Part shown: positions 1 through 8,707 of the stretch, one piece after another
Numbering within the stretch: the first letter of the stretch is position 1
How the letters are laid out: every line of letters starts with the position of its first letter
Origin: Streptomyces sp. NBC_01465
Lineage (GTDB): Bacteria > Actinomycetota > Actinomycetes > Streptomycetales > Streptomycetaceae
Length of the DNA stretch: 64,000 nt
Assembly: GCF_036227325.1 (NCBI RefSeq)
Contig: NZ_CP109467.1
Location: 8,308,001 to 8,372,000, forward strand
Reading direction: 5' to 3'
Notes under the pieces: model-generated
The model's input: the letters and a program-made list of their open reading frames with translations, nothing else
The model's database searches: none
What the model was told of the DNA's origin: nothing
Made by a program: the position numbers and the translations under genes

Positions 1-2
1 CG

Positions 3-344
3 CTGGCGCTCTCCTACGAGGAGGCGTCGGCCGCCGCCCTCGCCGGACGCTGGCGAACGCTCGGCCTCGACGCGGTCTTCGCGTACAACGACGAATACGC
101 GATGCTCCTGATGCGCGCGCTCCAGGACGAGGGCCTCGACGTACCCGGCGAGTGCGCGGTGATGGGCGCCGACGACCTGATGCTCGGGCGACTGCTGCGC
201 CCCCGGCTCTCCACCGTCCAGCTCGACATGGCCACCGGTCAGCATCTCGCCGACCTCGTGGAGCGTGTGGTCCGCAATCCCGACGGCGAACCCGAACGGC
301 ACGATCTGATGATCGCCAGGACCATCGCCCGCGAGTCGACCTAG
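3..344 (+). CDS. LacI/GalR-family transcriptional regulator, C-terminal part (truncated by window start)
   Basis: The frame is open from the window edge to TAG at 342-344, so only about 113 C-terminal residues are visible and the DNA-binding domain lies outside. The visible part matches the end of the periplasmic-binding-like effector domain of LacI-type sugar regulators: a DAVFAYNDEYAMLLM segment (the usual 'a[I/V]fa.nD..A.g...a' strand-turn-helix), then a VPGECAVMGADD segment (the usual 'iPedvaViGfDd'), then a RLSTVQLDM segment close to the C-terminus. Effector and target genes cannot be inferred from this fragment; the gene it controls is probably to the left of the window. Confidence 0.85.
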   Translation: MALSYEEASAAALAGRWRTLGLDAVFAYNDEYAMLLMRALQDEGLDVPGECAVMGADDLMLGRLLRPRLSTVQLDMATGQHLADLVERVVRNPDGEPERHDLMIARTIAREST

Positions 345-350
345 GCCGGC

Positions 351-1859
351 TCAGTAGGACCGCAGCGCCCGCAGATCCGCCTCGATGAGCTCCGCCGCCT
401 CCCGCAGGGCGGGCAGGAGCGCGTTCCGCGCCTCCTCGGCCGTCCCGCGCCCTGCGTGCTGGGCGACGTTGAGCGCGGCGACGACCCGGCCCCGGGCGTC
501 GCGCACCGGGACGGCGAGCGACCGGAGCCCCTCCTCCAGCTCCTCGTCGACCAGCGCGAAGCCGTCGGCGGCCACCCGGTCGACGATGCTGTCGAGCTCC
601 TGGGGCGAGGTCACCGTGTGCCGGGTGAGCGCGGGCAGCACGTCCGGCAGTTCGGGCCGCTCCCCGGGGGCGAGTCCTGCGAGCAGCACCCGCCCCATCG
701 AGGTCGCGTACGCGGGGAAGCGCGTCCCCACCGTGATGCTGACGCTCATGATCCGCACCGTGGGGACGCGGGCCACGTAGCGGATGTCGGTGCCGTCGAG
801 CACCACCAGCGAGGCCGACTCGTGCACCCGCCCCACCAGGGCGGTCAGATGCGGCCCGGCGATCTCGGGCAGCGTCAGCTCGGAGAGCCGTGCGCAGCCC
901 AGTTCCAGGACGCGAGGTGCGAGCCTGAACTGCCGCCCTTCGCACGCCACTTGGCCCAGCTGCTCCAGGGTGAGCAGTGAGCGCCGTACGGTCGCCCGGG
1001 CCAGCCCGGTCGCCTCCGCGAGCCCGCTGAGCGTCATCCCCTCACCCCGGTCGCCGCCGAGCGCGACGAGCACCGCGAGCCCGCGCGCCAGCGACTGGAG
1101 GAACCCCGGGCCGACCTCGCGCTTGACGGCCAGGGTCAGGTCCACCGCGGCTGCGGGCGCGGCCTCCGTCCGGGGCGCGGCCAGCGCGGCCTCGAGCTCG
1201 GTCCGTACCTCGCGCAGCCTCGGCAGCACCGCCTCCTTGAGCGACTGAAGGGTGTGCCGGCTCGTGTGGCTGACCACGCTCACCGCGCACACCGTCCGCC
1301 CGGCCCGGCCGCGTACCGGCAGCGCCACCGCGATCAGGCCCGGCTCGATGAGCTGGTCGTCGCCCGCCCACTGCTCCTCGCTCCAGGGGGCCGCGAACAG
1401 CGCGCCGGGAGCGCACCGTCCGGCCGGCAGCAGGTCGCCGATACGGAACGAGACCGCCATCGTCCGCCGCCGTCTGGTCTGCAGGACGAATCGCACCCCG
1501 TCCTCGCCGTCGGGCACCGCGACCGACACCGACTCGTCGAGCTCGTCGGCCAGACGCTCCGTCAGTGGGCCGAGCGCCGCCGGGATCCCGCAGGCCCGCA
1601 GATAGGCGCCGGACACCTCCATCAGCCGGGGCGCGATCGACACCTCGCGGCCGTCGACACGCACCAGGTCCAGTCGCTCCAGCGTGGCGACGACACGGTC
1701 GACGGTGGAGCGGGCCAGGCCCGTGGCCCGTACGAGATCACTGTGGCGCAGCCGGTCGGCGTCCGGTGCGCAGAGCACGCGCAGGACGGCGAGGCCGCGT
1801 TCCAGGGGGCCGACCCGTTGACAGTCGGTCGCATCGGGCAGAGACTCGGGCGAGGTCAT
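351..1859 (-). CDS. Tandem-module IclR-family regulator (PobR/PcaR-like) of aromatic acid catabolism
   Basis: This 502-aa protein is about twice the length of an ordinary IclR regulator. It contains two complete IclR modules in series. The first has a winged helix at about residues 17-85 (RATGLARSTVDRVVATLERL) and an effector domain to about 230. The second has a winged helix at about 247-315 (EATGLARATVRRSLLTLEQL) and an effector domain ending in RSLAVPVRDARGRVVAALNV. The ATG at 1859 precedes the first module; upstream codons in the frame run antisense into pcaF and are not coding. It is divergent from pcaF-pobA across about 50 bp. Fused-duplex IclR regulators of 4-hydroxybenzoate genes (PobR) are known in Streptomyces, so control of pobA by 4-hydroxybenzoate or protocatechuate is a strong inference. 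Confidence 0.9.
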   Translation of the reverse strand: MTSPESLPDATDCQRVGPLERGLAVLRVLCAPDADRLRHSDLVRATGLARSTVDRVVATLERLDLVRVDGREVSIAPRLMEVSGAYLRACGIPAALGPLTERLADELDESVSVAVPDGEDGVRFVLQTRRRRTMAVSFRIGDLLPAGRCAPGALFAAPWSEEQWAGDDQLIEPGLIAVALPVRGRAGRTVCAVSVVSHTSRHTLQSLKEAVLPRLREVRTELEAALAAPRTEAAPAAAVDLTLAVKREVGPGFLQSLARGLAVLVALGGDRGEGMTLSGLAEATGLARATVRRSLLTLEQLGQVACEGRQFRLAPRVLELGCARLSELTLPEIAGPHLTALVGRVHESASLVVLDGTDIRYVARVPTVRIMSVSITVGTRFPAYATSMGRVLLAGLAPGERPELPDVLPALTRHTVTSPQELDSIVDRVAADGFALVDEELEEGLRSLAVPVRDARGRVVAALNVAQHAGRGTAEEARNALLPALREAAELIEADLRALRSY

Positions 1860-1862
1860 GAC

Positions 1863-1885
1863 TGAACGATAGTTCACCAGGCGAA
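1863..1885. promoter_or_regulatory. Candidate IclR operator between the regulator and pcaF
   Basis: A perfect inverted repeat, TGAAC (1863-1867), gata, GTTCA (1872-1876), is followed by a further GAAC half-site (1882-1885, ending GCGAACA). It lies 4 bp from the regulator start and about 26 bp from the pcaF start. IclR regulators such as PobR/PcaU bind a palindrome plus a third half-site, and this arrangement has the same shape. Binding is inferred. Confidence 0.6.
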
Positions 1886-1910
1886 CACATGGTGGCGTGG
1901 GAGAGAATTG

Positions 1911-3095
1911 ATGAGCATCCGAGACGTGTACGTGGTCGACGCGGTCCGCACCCCGATCGGAAAGTTCGGGGGCGCGCTCTCCTCCGTACGCCCCGACGAC
2001 CTCGCCGCCCACGTGGTCAAGGCGCTCGTCGACCGCGCTCCCGACCTCGACCCGTCCCGCATCGACGACGTGTACTTCGGCGACGCCAACGGCGCGGGCG
2101 AGGACAACCGCGACGTGGCCCGTATGGCGGTGCTCCTCGCCGGACTCCCCGTCTCCGTGCCCGGCGTCACCGTCAACCGGCTCTGCGGCTCGGGCCTCGA
2201 AGCCGTCATCCAGGCGGCCCGCGCCATCGCCGTCGGCGACGCCTCGGTCGCGATCGCGGGCGGCGTCGAGTCGATGTCCCGCGCTCCCTGGGTCGTCCAG
2301 AAGCCCGAACGCGCCTTCCCCGCAGGGCATCAGCAGATGTACTCGACGACGCTCGGCTGGCGGATGACCAACCCGCGCATGCCCGAGGAGTGGACGACTC
2401 CCCTGGGAGAGGGTGCCGAACTGATCGCCGACAAGCACGGGATCACCCGCGAACAGCAGGACGCCTTCGCCCTCGCCAGCCACACCAAGGCGGCGGCGGC
2501 CTGGGACGCGGGCCTCTACGACGGCGAGGTCGTCCCGTACGACGGTGTGGATCTGCTGCGCGACGAATGCATCAGGCCCGGCTCGACCATGGAAGCCCTC
2601 GCCAAACTCAAGCCCGCCTTCCGCAAGACCGGTTCGGTCACCGCGGGCAACGCCTCCCCGCTCAACGACGGCGCTGCGGCCCTGCTCCTGGTCGACGAGG
2701 AGGGGCTGCGGGCCACCGGGCGCGAGCCCCTCGCCCGGATCCGCGCCTCCGCGGTGACCGGCGTCGAACCGCAGCTCTTCGGCCTCGGCCCGGTCGAGGC
2801 CGTCCAGAAGGCCCTTGCCAAGGCGGGCAAGTCCTTCGCCGACCTCACCACCTTCGAACTCAACGAGGCCTTCGCCGCCCAGTCGCTCGGCTGCCTCGCC
2901 GAGTGGCCGGGACTCGACCCCGCCGTCGTCAATCCGCGCGGCGGCGCCATCGCGATCGGCCACCCGCTCGGCGCCTCGGGTGCGCGCCTCGCCGGTTCGG
3001 TCGCACACCAACTCGCCGCAGCGGGCTCCGGAACGGGCCTCGCCGCGCTCTGCATCGGGGTCGGTCAGGGCCTCGCTCTCGTACTCGAACGCTGA
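1911..3095 (+). CDS. pcaF: Beta-ketoadipyl-CoA / acetyl-CoA acyltransferase (thiolase II)
   Basis: This 394-aa degradative thiolase cleaves beta-ketoadipyl-CoA to succinyl-CoA and acetyl-CoA, the last step of the beta-ketoadipate pathway. Catalytic residues are visible: nucleophile Cys92 in VNRLCGSGLEAV, His351 in IAIGHPLGASG and Cys381 in LCIGVGQG. Length and motifs are normal for the PcaF/PaaJ group. ATG 1911 was preferred over TTG 1908 because of the GGGAGAG site at about 1899-1905. pobA follows after 25 bp, so the two are very likely one transcript, divergent from the tandem IclR regulator. That location beside pobA, rather than a fatty-acid locus, favours the PcaF assignment over a general acetyl-CoA acetyltransferase. 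Confidence 0.85.
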   Translation: MSIRDVYVVDAVRTPIGKFGGALSSVRPDDLAAHVVKALVDRAPDLDPSRIDDVYFGDANGAGEDNRDVARMAVLLAGLPVSVPGVTVNRLCGSGLEAVIQAARAIAVGDASVAIAGGVESMSRAPWVVQKPERAFPAGHQQMYSTTLGWRMTNPRMPEEWTTPLGEGAELIADKHGITREQQDAFALASHTKAAAAWDAGLYDGEVVPYDGVDLLRDECIRPGSTMEALAKLKPAFRKTGSVTAGNASPLNDGAAALLLVDEEGLRATGREPLARIRASAVTGVEPQLFGLGPVEAVQKALAKAGKSFADLTTFELNEAFAAQSLGCLAEWPGLDPAVVNPRGGAIAIGHPLGASGARLAGSVAHQLAAAGSGTGLAALCIGVGQGLALVLER

Positions 3096-3120
3096 AGAAG
3101 CTGAATAAGGAGCCCCGCAG

Positions 3121-4296
3121 GTGCGCACGACAGTAGGAATCATCGGAGGCGGACCGGCCGGGCTGCTGCTCGCCAGACTCCTCCACGGCGAAGGCATCGA
3201 CTGTGTCGTGCTGGAGAACCGGACCCGGGAGTACGTCGAGCAGCGCCAGCGCGCCGGGATCCTCGAACAGGGCACGGTCGACGCGCTGCGTGCGTGTGGC
3301 GCGGGCGATCGCATGGACGCCGAAGGGCTGGTCCACGAGGGGATCGAGCTGCGCTTCGACCGGCAGCGCCACCGCATCGACTTCCCCGGCCTGACCGGCG
3401 GCCGGAAGGTGATGGTGTACGCGCAGACCGAGGTGGTCAAGGACCTCGTCGCGCTCCAACTCGCCGAAGGACCACCGCTGTTCTTCGAGGCGCAGGCAAT
3501 CGCCGTGGAGAAGCCGGAGAGCGATCACCCCGTCATCCGCTTCACCCACGGCGGGCGCGAGCAGACGCTGGAGTGCGAGTACGTCATCGGGTGCGACGGC
3601 TTCCACGGCATCGCGCGCGCCGCGATCCCGGAGGCCGTCCGGCGTACGTACGAACGCGCCTACCCCTACTCCTGGCTCGGGATCCTCGCGGATGTCCCGC
3701 CCTCCTGCGACGAGTTGATCTACGCACGCGGCGAGCGCGGCTTCGCCCTGCACTCCCTGCGCAGCCCCACCGTCTCGCGCCTCTACCTGCAGGTACCCAA
3801 CGGCACCGACCCCGCCGACTGGCCGGACGACCGCATCTGGGACGAGCTCGACGCCCGGTTCGCCGTCGACGGGGACTGGCACCTGGAGCGCGGCCCGATC
3901 ACCGCCAAGTCCGTGACCCCCATGCGGAGTCACGTCACCGAACCCATGCGGTACGGCCGCATCCTCCTGGCGGGCGACGCCGCACACATCGTCCCGCCCA
4001 CCGGCGCCAAGGGCCTCAACCTGGCCGTCTCCGACGTACGGATCCTGGCCCGCGCCTTCGCCCATCTGCGACGCACCGGATCGGCGTCACTCCTCGACTC
4101 GTACTCCGACGACTGCCTGCGCCGGGTCTGGCAGGCGACGCGCTTCTCGTACGAGATGACGACGATGCTGCACACGGGGCCGGACGAGAACGCCTTCGAC
4201 CACCGTGTGCAGCTCGCACGCCTGCACCGCATCGCGGACTCCAGGACAGCAGCGGCCGAACTCGCCGCCAACTACACGGGGCTGCCGCTCGACTGA
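3121..4296 (+). CDS. pobA: 4-hydroxybenzoate 3-monooxygenase (FAD-dependent)
   Basis: This 391-aa class A flavoprotein hydroxylase converts 4-hydroxybenzoate to protocatechuate using NADPH and O2. It shows the N-terminal FAD motif GIIGGGPAGLLLARLL (about 6-21), the RQRAGILEQGTVDALR segment characteristic of PobA, the DG motif in IGCDGFHG, and the second FAD motif LLAGDAAHIVPPTGAKGLN near residue 285. The length equals that of characterised PobA proteins. GTG 3121 is preceded by AAGGAG (3108-3113). It is cotranscribed with pcaF; the protocatechuate-cleaving genes are not in this window and must lie elsewhere. Confidence 0.93.
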   Translation: MRTTVGIIGGGPAGLLLARLLHGEGIDCVVLENRTREYVEQRQRAGILEQGTVDALRACGAGDRMDAEGLVHEGIELRFDRQRHRIDFPGLTGGRKVMVYAQTEVVKDLVALQLAEGPPLFFEAQAIAVEKPESDHPVIRFTHGGREQTLECEYVIGCDGFHGIARAAIPEAVRRTYERAYPYSWLGILADVPPSCDELIYARGERGFALHSLRSPTVSRLYLQVPNGTDPADWPDDRIWDELDARFAVDGDWHLERGPITAKSVTPMRSHVTEPMRYGRILLAGDAAHIVPPTGAKGLNLAVSDVRILARAFAHLRRTGSASLLDSYSDDCLRRVWQATRFSYEMTTMLHTGPDENAFDHRVQLARLHRIADSRTAAAELAANYTGLPLD

Positions 4297-4298
4297 CC

Positions 4299-4679
4299 TC
4301 AGTCCTGCTGGGACTGCTGGGCCTTCTGCTCCTCGACCGACTTGCGGACCTCGTCCATGTCCAGATTCCGGGCCTGGCCGATGACATCCTCCAGCGCCAC
4401 CTCGGGCAGGGCGCCGGGCTGGGCGAAGACCGCGACGTTGTCACGGACGATCATCAGCGTGGGGATCGAACGGATGTCGAACGCCGCGGCCAGCTCCTGC
4501 TGCGCCTCGGTGTCGACCTTCGCGAAGACGAGGTCCGGGTGGCGCTCCGAGGCACCTTCGTAGACCGGGGCGAACTGTCGGCACGGACCGCACCACGACG
4601 CCCAGAAGTCGATGAGGACGAAGTCGTTGTCGGTCACGACGTCGTCGAAATTGTCCTTGGTGAGCTCGACGGTGCTCAT
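4299..4679 (-). CDS. Thioredoxin
   Basis: This 126-aa cytoplasmic thioredoxin has the active site WCGPC (Cys30, Cys33) and the cis-proline region IRSIPTLMI. It reduces protein disulfides and would be recycled by thioredoxin reductase. The start ATG at 4679 follows an AAAGGGG site; the open frame continues upstream but has no recognisable protein there. A short charged, Gln-rich tail (ending EEQKAQQSQQD) extends past the normal fold. Its stop lies 2 bp from the convergent pobA stop. It is divergent from the flavoprotein disulfide reductase at 4795, so both neighbours concern thiol-disulfide redox. Confidence 0.92.
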   Translation of the reverse strand: MSTVELTKDNFDDVVTDNDFVLIDFWASWCGPCRQFAPVYEGASERHPDLVFAKVDTEAQQELAAAFDIRSIPTLMIVRDNVAVFAQPGALPEVALEDVIGQARNLDMDEVRKSVEEQKAQQSQQD

Positions 4680-4794
4680 GCTGTGCCCCTTTCCTGGGCT
4701 TCCCGGTGCTGCTGCCCCGGTCAACCGTGCTGTGTGCTGTCGTATTCCGCCTGCCCCTGTGGCCACGGCGTACACCCGGCACCAGACTGGGCCC

Positions 4795-6219
4795 ATGACT
4801 GAAGCGACGGAGTACGACGTGGTGGTCCTCGGGGCCGGTCCGGTGGGCGAGAACGTGGCGGACCGGGCGAGGGCGGCCGGCCTGAGCACGGCGGTCGTGG
4901 AGAGCGAGCTGGTGGGCGGCGAGTGCTCGTACTGGGCCTGCATTCCCAGCAAGGCCCTGCTGCGCCCGGTGATCGCCCGCGCAGACGCCCGCCGCGTCCC
5001 CGGACTGCGCCAGTCGGTGCAGGGTCCGCTCGACGCCCAGGCCGTCCTCGCCCACCGCGACTACTACGCCTCGCACTGGAAGGACGACGGCCAGGTCGGC
5101 TGGCTCGACTCCATCGGCGCCGACCTCTACCGCGGCCACGGCCGTCTCTACGGCACGAAGAAGATCGCCGTGACCAGCCCCGACGGCGAGCACCACGTCC
5201 TGGCCGCCCGCCACGCCGTGGTCGTCGCCACCGGCAGCCGTGCCGTGCTCCCCGATCTGCCGGGACTGGACGACGTCAGGCCGTGGACCAGCCGCGAGGC
5301 CACCAGCGCGCAGCAGGCGCCGGAGCGGCTGGTCATCGTCGGCGGGGGAGTGGTGGGCGTGGAAATGGCCACCGTCTGGCAGGCTCTCGGCTCCCAAGTG
5401 ACCCTGCTGGTACGGGGAGACGGTCTGCTCCCCAGGATGGAGGCCTTCGCCGGCCGCCTCGTCGCCGAAGCCCTCACCGAGGCCGGCGCGGACGTCCGCA
5501 CCCATGTCTCGGTCACCGCGGTCGAACGCGGCGCCGAGGGAATCACCGTCTCCCTCGACGGCGGGGAGAGCATCACCGCCGACGAGATCCTCTTCGCCAC
5601 CGGCCGCGCCCCCCGTACCGACGACATCGGCCTGGACACGGTGGGCTTGGAGCCCAGCGCCTGGCTGCCCGTCGACGACAGCTGCCGCGTCGACGGCTCC
5701 ACCTGGCTGTACGCGGTCGGCGACGTCAACCACCGGGCGCTCCTGACCCACCAGGGCAAGTACCAGGCGCGCATCGCGGGCGCGGCCATCGCGGCCAGGG
5801 CCCAGAACGTACCGATCCTGGAGTCGGACCCCTGGGGCGCCCACACCGCGACCGCCGACCACGCCGCCGTCCCCCAGGTCGTCTTCACCGACCCCGAGGT
5901 GGCCTCGGTCGGCCGTACCCTCGCCGAGGCCGAAGCGGCGGGCACCCGCGTACGGGCCGTCGACTACGACCTCTCCTCGGTCTCCGGCGCGGGCCTGTAC
6001 GCCGACGGCTACCGCGGCCACGCCCGCATGATCGTCGACCTCGACCGGGAGATCGTCGTCGGAGCCACCTTCGCCGGCCCCGGCGTCAGCGAACTGCTGC
6101 ACTCGGCGACCGTGGCCGTCGCGGGCGAGGTGCCCATCGACCGCCTGTGGCACGCCGTCCCCGCGTTCCCGACGATCAGTGAGGTCTGGCTGCGCCTCCT
6201 GGAGACGTACCGCGGCTGA
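4795..6219 (+). CDS. FAD-dependent pyridine nucleotide-disulfide oxidoreductase (lipoamide dehydrogenase/mercuric reductase family)
   Basis: This 474-aa protein has the group I disulfide reductase layout. It shows the FAD motif VVLGAGPVGEN (about 10-20), the redox cysteines Cys44 and Cys49 in GGECSYWACIPSKALLRP, the NAD(P) motif VIVGGGVVGVEMA, the second FAD motif WLYAVGDVN, and a C-terminal dimerisation domain ending in HAVPAFPTISE, whose His is the catalytic base position. The spacing CSYWAC differs from the CLNVGC of true E3 lipoamide dehydrogenase, and no other dehydrogenase-complex genes are nearby. The disulfide substrate is therefore unassigned; mycothiol-, ergothioneine- or quinone-linked reduction are possible. 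The start ATG 4795 gives the family N-terminus. Confidence 0.85.
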   Translation: MTEATEYDVVVLGAGPVGENVADRARAAGLSTAVVESELVGGECSYWACIPSKALLRPVIARADARRVPGLRQSVQGPLDAQAVLAHRDYYASHWKDDGQVGWLDSIGADLYRGHGRLYGTKKIAVTSPDGEHHVLAARHAVVVATGSRAVLPDLPGLDDVRPWTSREATSAQQAPERLVIVGGGVVGVEMATVWQALGSQVTLLVRGDGLLPRMEAFAGRLVAEALTEAGADVRTHVSVTAVERGAEGITVSLDGGESITADEILFATGRAPRTDDIGLDTVGLEPSAWLPVDDSCRVDGSTWLYAVGDVNHRALLTHQGKYQARIAGAAIAARAQNVPILESDPWGAHTATADHAAVPQVVFTDPEVASVGRTLAEAEAAGTRVRAVDYDLSSVSGAGLYADGYRGHARMIVDLDREIVVGATFAGPGVSELLHSATVAVAGEVPIDRLWHAVPAFPTISEVWLRLLETYRG

Positions 6220-6333
6220 AGACGGCTGATCCGCCCCGACAGCACCGTTGCGCTGCCATCGGCACACGGCTCCCCCGTGCGACGATCACGGAATCGTTGA
6301 CCGGGTACGAGTGACGGCGGGTGGCAGACGCAG

Positions 6334-8691
6334 GTGACGGCGATCGGTGGGCCGACGGACGACGGCGGGCCCGAACAGCAGTTGCACACCTTCACACGGC
6401 AGTCGGCCGACCGGGCCCGCCTGATCGCCGGAGCGGTCGGCATCGCGCTCCTCGTCGGCCTGGCGGTTCTGCAGCGGGCCGCGCCCGACATCCTGATCGG
6501 CCCTGTGGTGTTCGCCGCCGGAGTGGTGATGGCCGTCGCGCCCGCCGTCGCCGCCGTGGAACGCCTGGTCCGGCACGGCGGGCGGCTGGTCGCCGACGGG
6601 GTGCTGGCCGCGCTCGTCGCGTATCTGCTGGCGTTCGCCATCAACGTCTACGTCCTCGGTCCGGCGCCGGAGGCCCTGCGCCTCGCCCTGACCACGACCC
6701 ACTCCGACGGCAGCAGCACCCCCGTACACCTCTACATCGCCACCGTCGTCGCGTTCGTCTCGATCGTCGGATTCGGCGACCGGCTCCTCGTCCGCAACGC
6801 CACCTGGTTCAGCCTCACCATCACCGCGGCGGCCGCCCTGGTCGAACACCGCGCCACCCTGGTCGGCGTCCTCGTCAGCTTCGCGCTCGGGCGCACCGTC
6901 GCCTACGGAATCCGCTGGGCGCGCGGCGCGGCCGACACCCGGCCGACCGGCGAGAGCGTCATGGCCGCGCTCGCCGGGGCGGATCTGGCCGTCGCCGACT
7001 GGACGCGCACTCCCGACGGCGCCGACGGAGCACGCCGCTACGCCGCGACCACCGAAGCCGGAACCCGCCTCGCCGTCACCGTCCTGGACCGCGACCGGCT
7101 CGCGGTAGGCCTCGCCTACCGCCTCTACCAGCGTCTGCGGCTGCGCCGCCCGGCCCAGAGCCAGGGCCTGGTCTCGCTGCAGCACATCGTCGAGCAGCGC
7201 ACCCTCCTCGCCCTGGCCGTCCGCGACAGCGGCATCCGTACGCCCAAGCTCGCCGCCGTCCGCAAACTGGGCACCGACGCGGTGATGCTCGCGTACGAAC
7301 AGATCGAAGGCCGCACCCTCGACCAGTTGCCGCCCGAGGACATCACCGACGCGCTCCTGAGCCGCATCTGGCGCCTCACCGCCGAACTGCACCGCCACCA
7401 GATCAGCCACCGCCGTTTGTCCGCCGGCGCTTTCCTCGTCGACGACGCGGGGGAGGTGTGGCTGCTGCGGCTCGAGGCCGGCGAGGTCGCCGCCTCCGAG
7501 CTCCAGCAGCGGCTCGACGACGTCGAACTCCTGTCCACACTGGGCGTATTGGCCGGTCCTGAACGTGCGGTGCGCACGGCCAGGACGGTCCTCGGCGACA
7601 CGGCGATGGGCGCGATCCTGCCGCTGCTGCGGCCCGCGGTCGTCAGCTCCGAGACCCGCACCGAGCTGCGCCGGCACAAGGGTGTGGTCGGCGGGATCAC
7701 CGAGGAGATCCTCGCCTTCCAGCCCGAGGCCCCGCAGACCCCGACGGTCGTCCTGGAACGGCTGCGTCCGCGCACGATCCTCTCGGGCCTCGGCGGTGTC
7801 ATCGCCGCGTACTTCCTGATCAGCCAGTTCTCGGGGCAGCCGCTCGGCAGCCTCTTCAAGGGCCTGTACTGGCCCTGGGCCGCGGCGGCCTTCGGCGCCT
7901 CCGCGCTCACCTATGTCGCCGCGGCGATGGGCCTCGGCGGATTCGTCCCCCAGCGACTGAACAAACTGCACCTCCTCCTGGCCCAGTTCGCCGCCTCGTT
8001 CGTCACGCTGGTGACACCGGCCGCCGTCGGAGGGGTCGCGCTCAACACCCGTTTCCTGCAGAAGGCCGGGGTCGCCTCGGGGCTCGCCGTCACCAGCATG
8101 GCCGCCTCGCAGGTGGCGGCCTTCGGGGCGTTCCTGATCCTGGTGATGCTGCTCGGCTCGATCTCGGGATCGGCCCAGGGGTCCTCGTACCTGCCCCCGT
8201 CGTCGGTCATCGTGACCGTGCTGCTCGCCGTGGGCGTGCTCGGCCTGGTGGCGGCGACCGTGCCGCCCGTACGGAAATTCGTCACCACCAGGGTCAAGCC
8301 GTTCTTCTCCGGCGTCGGCCCGCGCATGCTGGAACTGCTGAGCGACCCGCGCAAACTCCTCGTCGGCCTCGGCGGTGCGTTCCTGCTGCCGCTGGCCGGG
8401 AGCGTGGCCCTGTGGGCGTCCGTCAGGGCCTTCGTACCCGACCAGGACATCTCCTTCGCCACCGTCGCCGTCGTCTTCCTGATCGGCAAGACGGCGGGCT
8501 CCATCGTCCCGACTCCCGGAGGGCTGGGCGCAGTTGAGGCCCTGCTCTCCGGAGGTCTGTCGACCGCGACGGGCATCGGCGCCTCGACAGCGTTCTCAGC
8601 GGTGATCCTCTTCCGCCTCTTCACGTTCTGGCTGCCGATCGTCCCGGGCTGGCTGGCCACCACGTGGCTGCAGAAACGCAGCGCGCTCTAG
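6334..8691 (+). CDS. Large membrane protein: degenerate kinase domain fused to LPG-synthase-type (UPF0104/AglD) flippase-like domain
   Basis: The 785-aa protein has three visible parts. Residues about 25-205 hold several hydrophobic helices. Residues about 215-440 form a soluble protein-kinase-like domain (VMLAYEQIEGRTL hinge, then HQISHRRLSAGAFLVDD where an active kinase would read H.D.....N). Residues about 475-785 form a multi-helix domain with the LNTRFLQKAGV and SIVPTPGGLGAVEALLSGG motifs of the lysylphosphatidylglycerol synthase transmembrane/UPF0104 family. The catalytic Asp and Asn of the kinase loop appear replaced by Arg and Ala, so it is probably a pseudokinase. Relatives are linked to lipid or polyprenyl-linked transport. 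GTG 6334 was chosen; the RBS is weak. Confidence 0.8.
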   Translation: MTAIGGPTDDGGPEQQLHTFTRQSADRARLIAGAVGIALLVGLAVLQRAAPDILIGPVVFAAGVVMAVAPAVAAVERLVRHGGRLVADGVLAALVAYLLAFAINVYVLGPAPEALRLALTTTHSDGSSTPVHLYIATVVAFVSIVGFGDRLLVRNATWFSLTITAAAALVEHRATLVGVLVSFALGRTVAYGIRWARGAADTRPTGESVMAALAGADLAVADWTRTPDGADGARRYAATTEAGTRLAVTVLDRDRLAVGLAYRLYQRLRLRRPAQSQGLVSLQHIVEQRTLLALAVRDSGIRTPKLAAVRKLGTDAVMLAYEQIEGRTLDQLPPEDITDALLSRIWRLTAELHRHQISHRRLSAGAFLVDDAGEVWLLRLEAGEVAASELQQRLDDVELLSTLGVLAGPERAVRTARTVLGDTAMGAILPLLRPAVVSSETRTELRRHKGVVGGITEEILAFQPEAPQTPTVVLERLRPRTILSGLGGVIAAYFLISQFSGQPLGSLFKGLYWPWAAAAFGASALTYVAAAMGLGGFVPQRLNKLHLLLAQFAASFVTLVTPAAVGGVALNTRFLQKAGVASGLAVTSMAASQVAAFGAFLILVMLLGSISGSAQGSSYLPPSSVIVTVLLAVGVLGLVAATVPPVRKFVTTRVKPFFSGVGPRMLELLSDPRKLLVGLGGAFLLPLAGSVALWASVRAFVPDQDISFATVAVVFLIGKTAGSIVPTPGGLGAVEALLSGGLSTATGIGASTAFSAVILFRLFTFWLPIVPGWLATTWLQKRSAL

Positions 8692-8707
8692 CCTCCGGAG
8701 CCTCCGG

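Noticed and set aside
1860..3440. Minus-strand open frame continuing upstream of the IclR regulator across pcaF and into pobA
   Set aside because: It runs antisense to two clear enzymes, has no family match, and results from strong GC3 bias. The regulator's natural start is ATG 1859.
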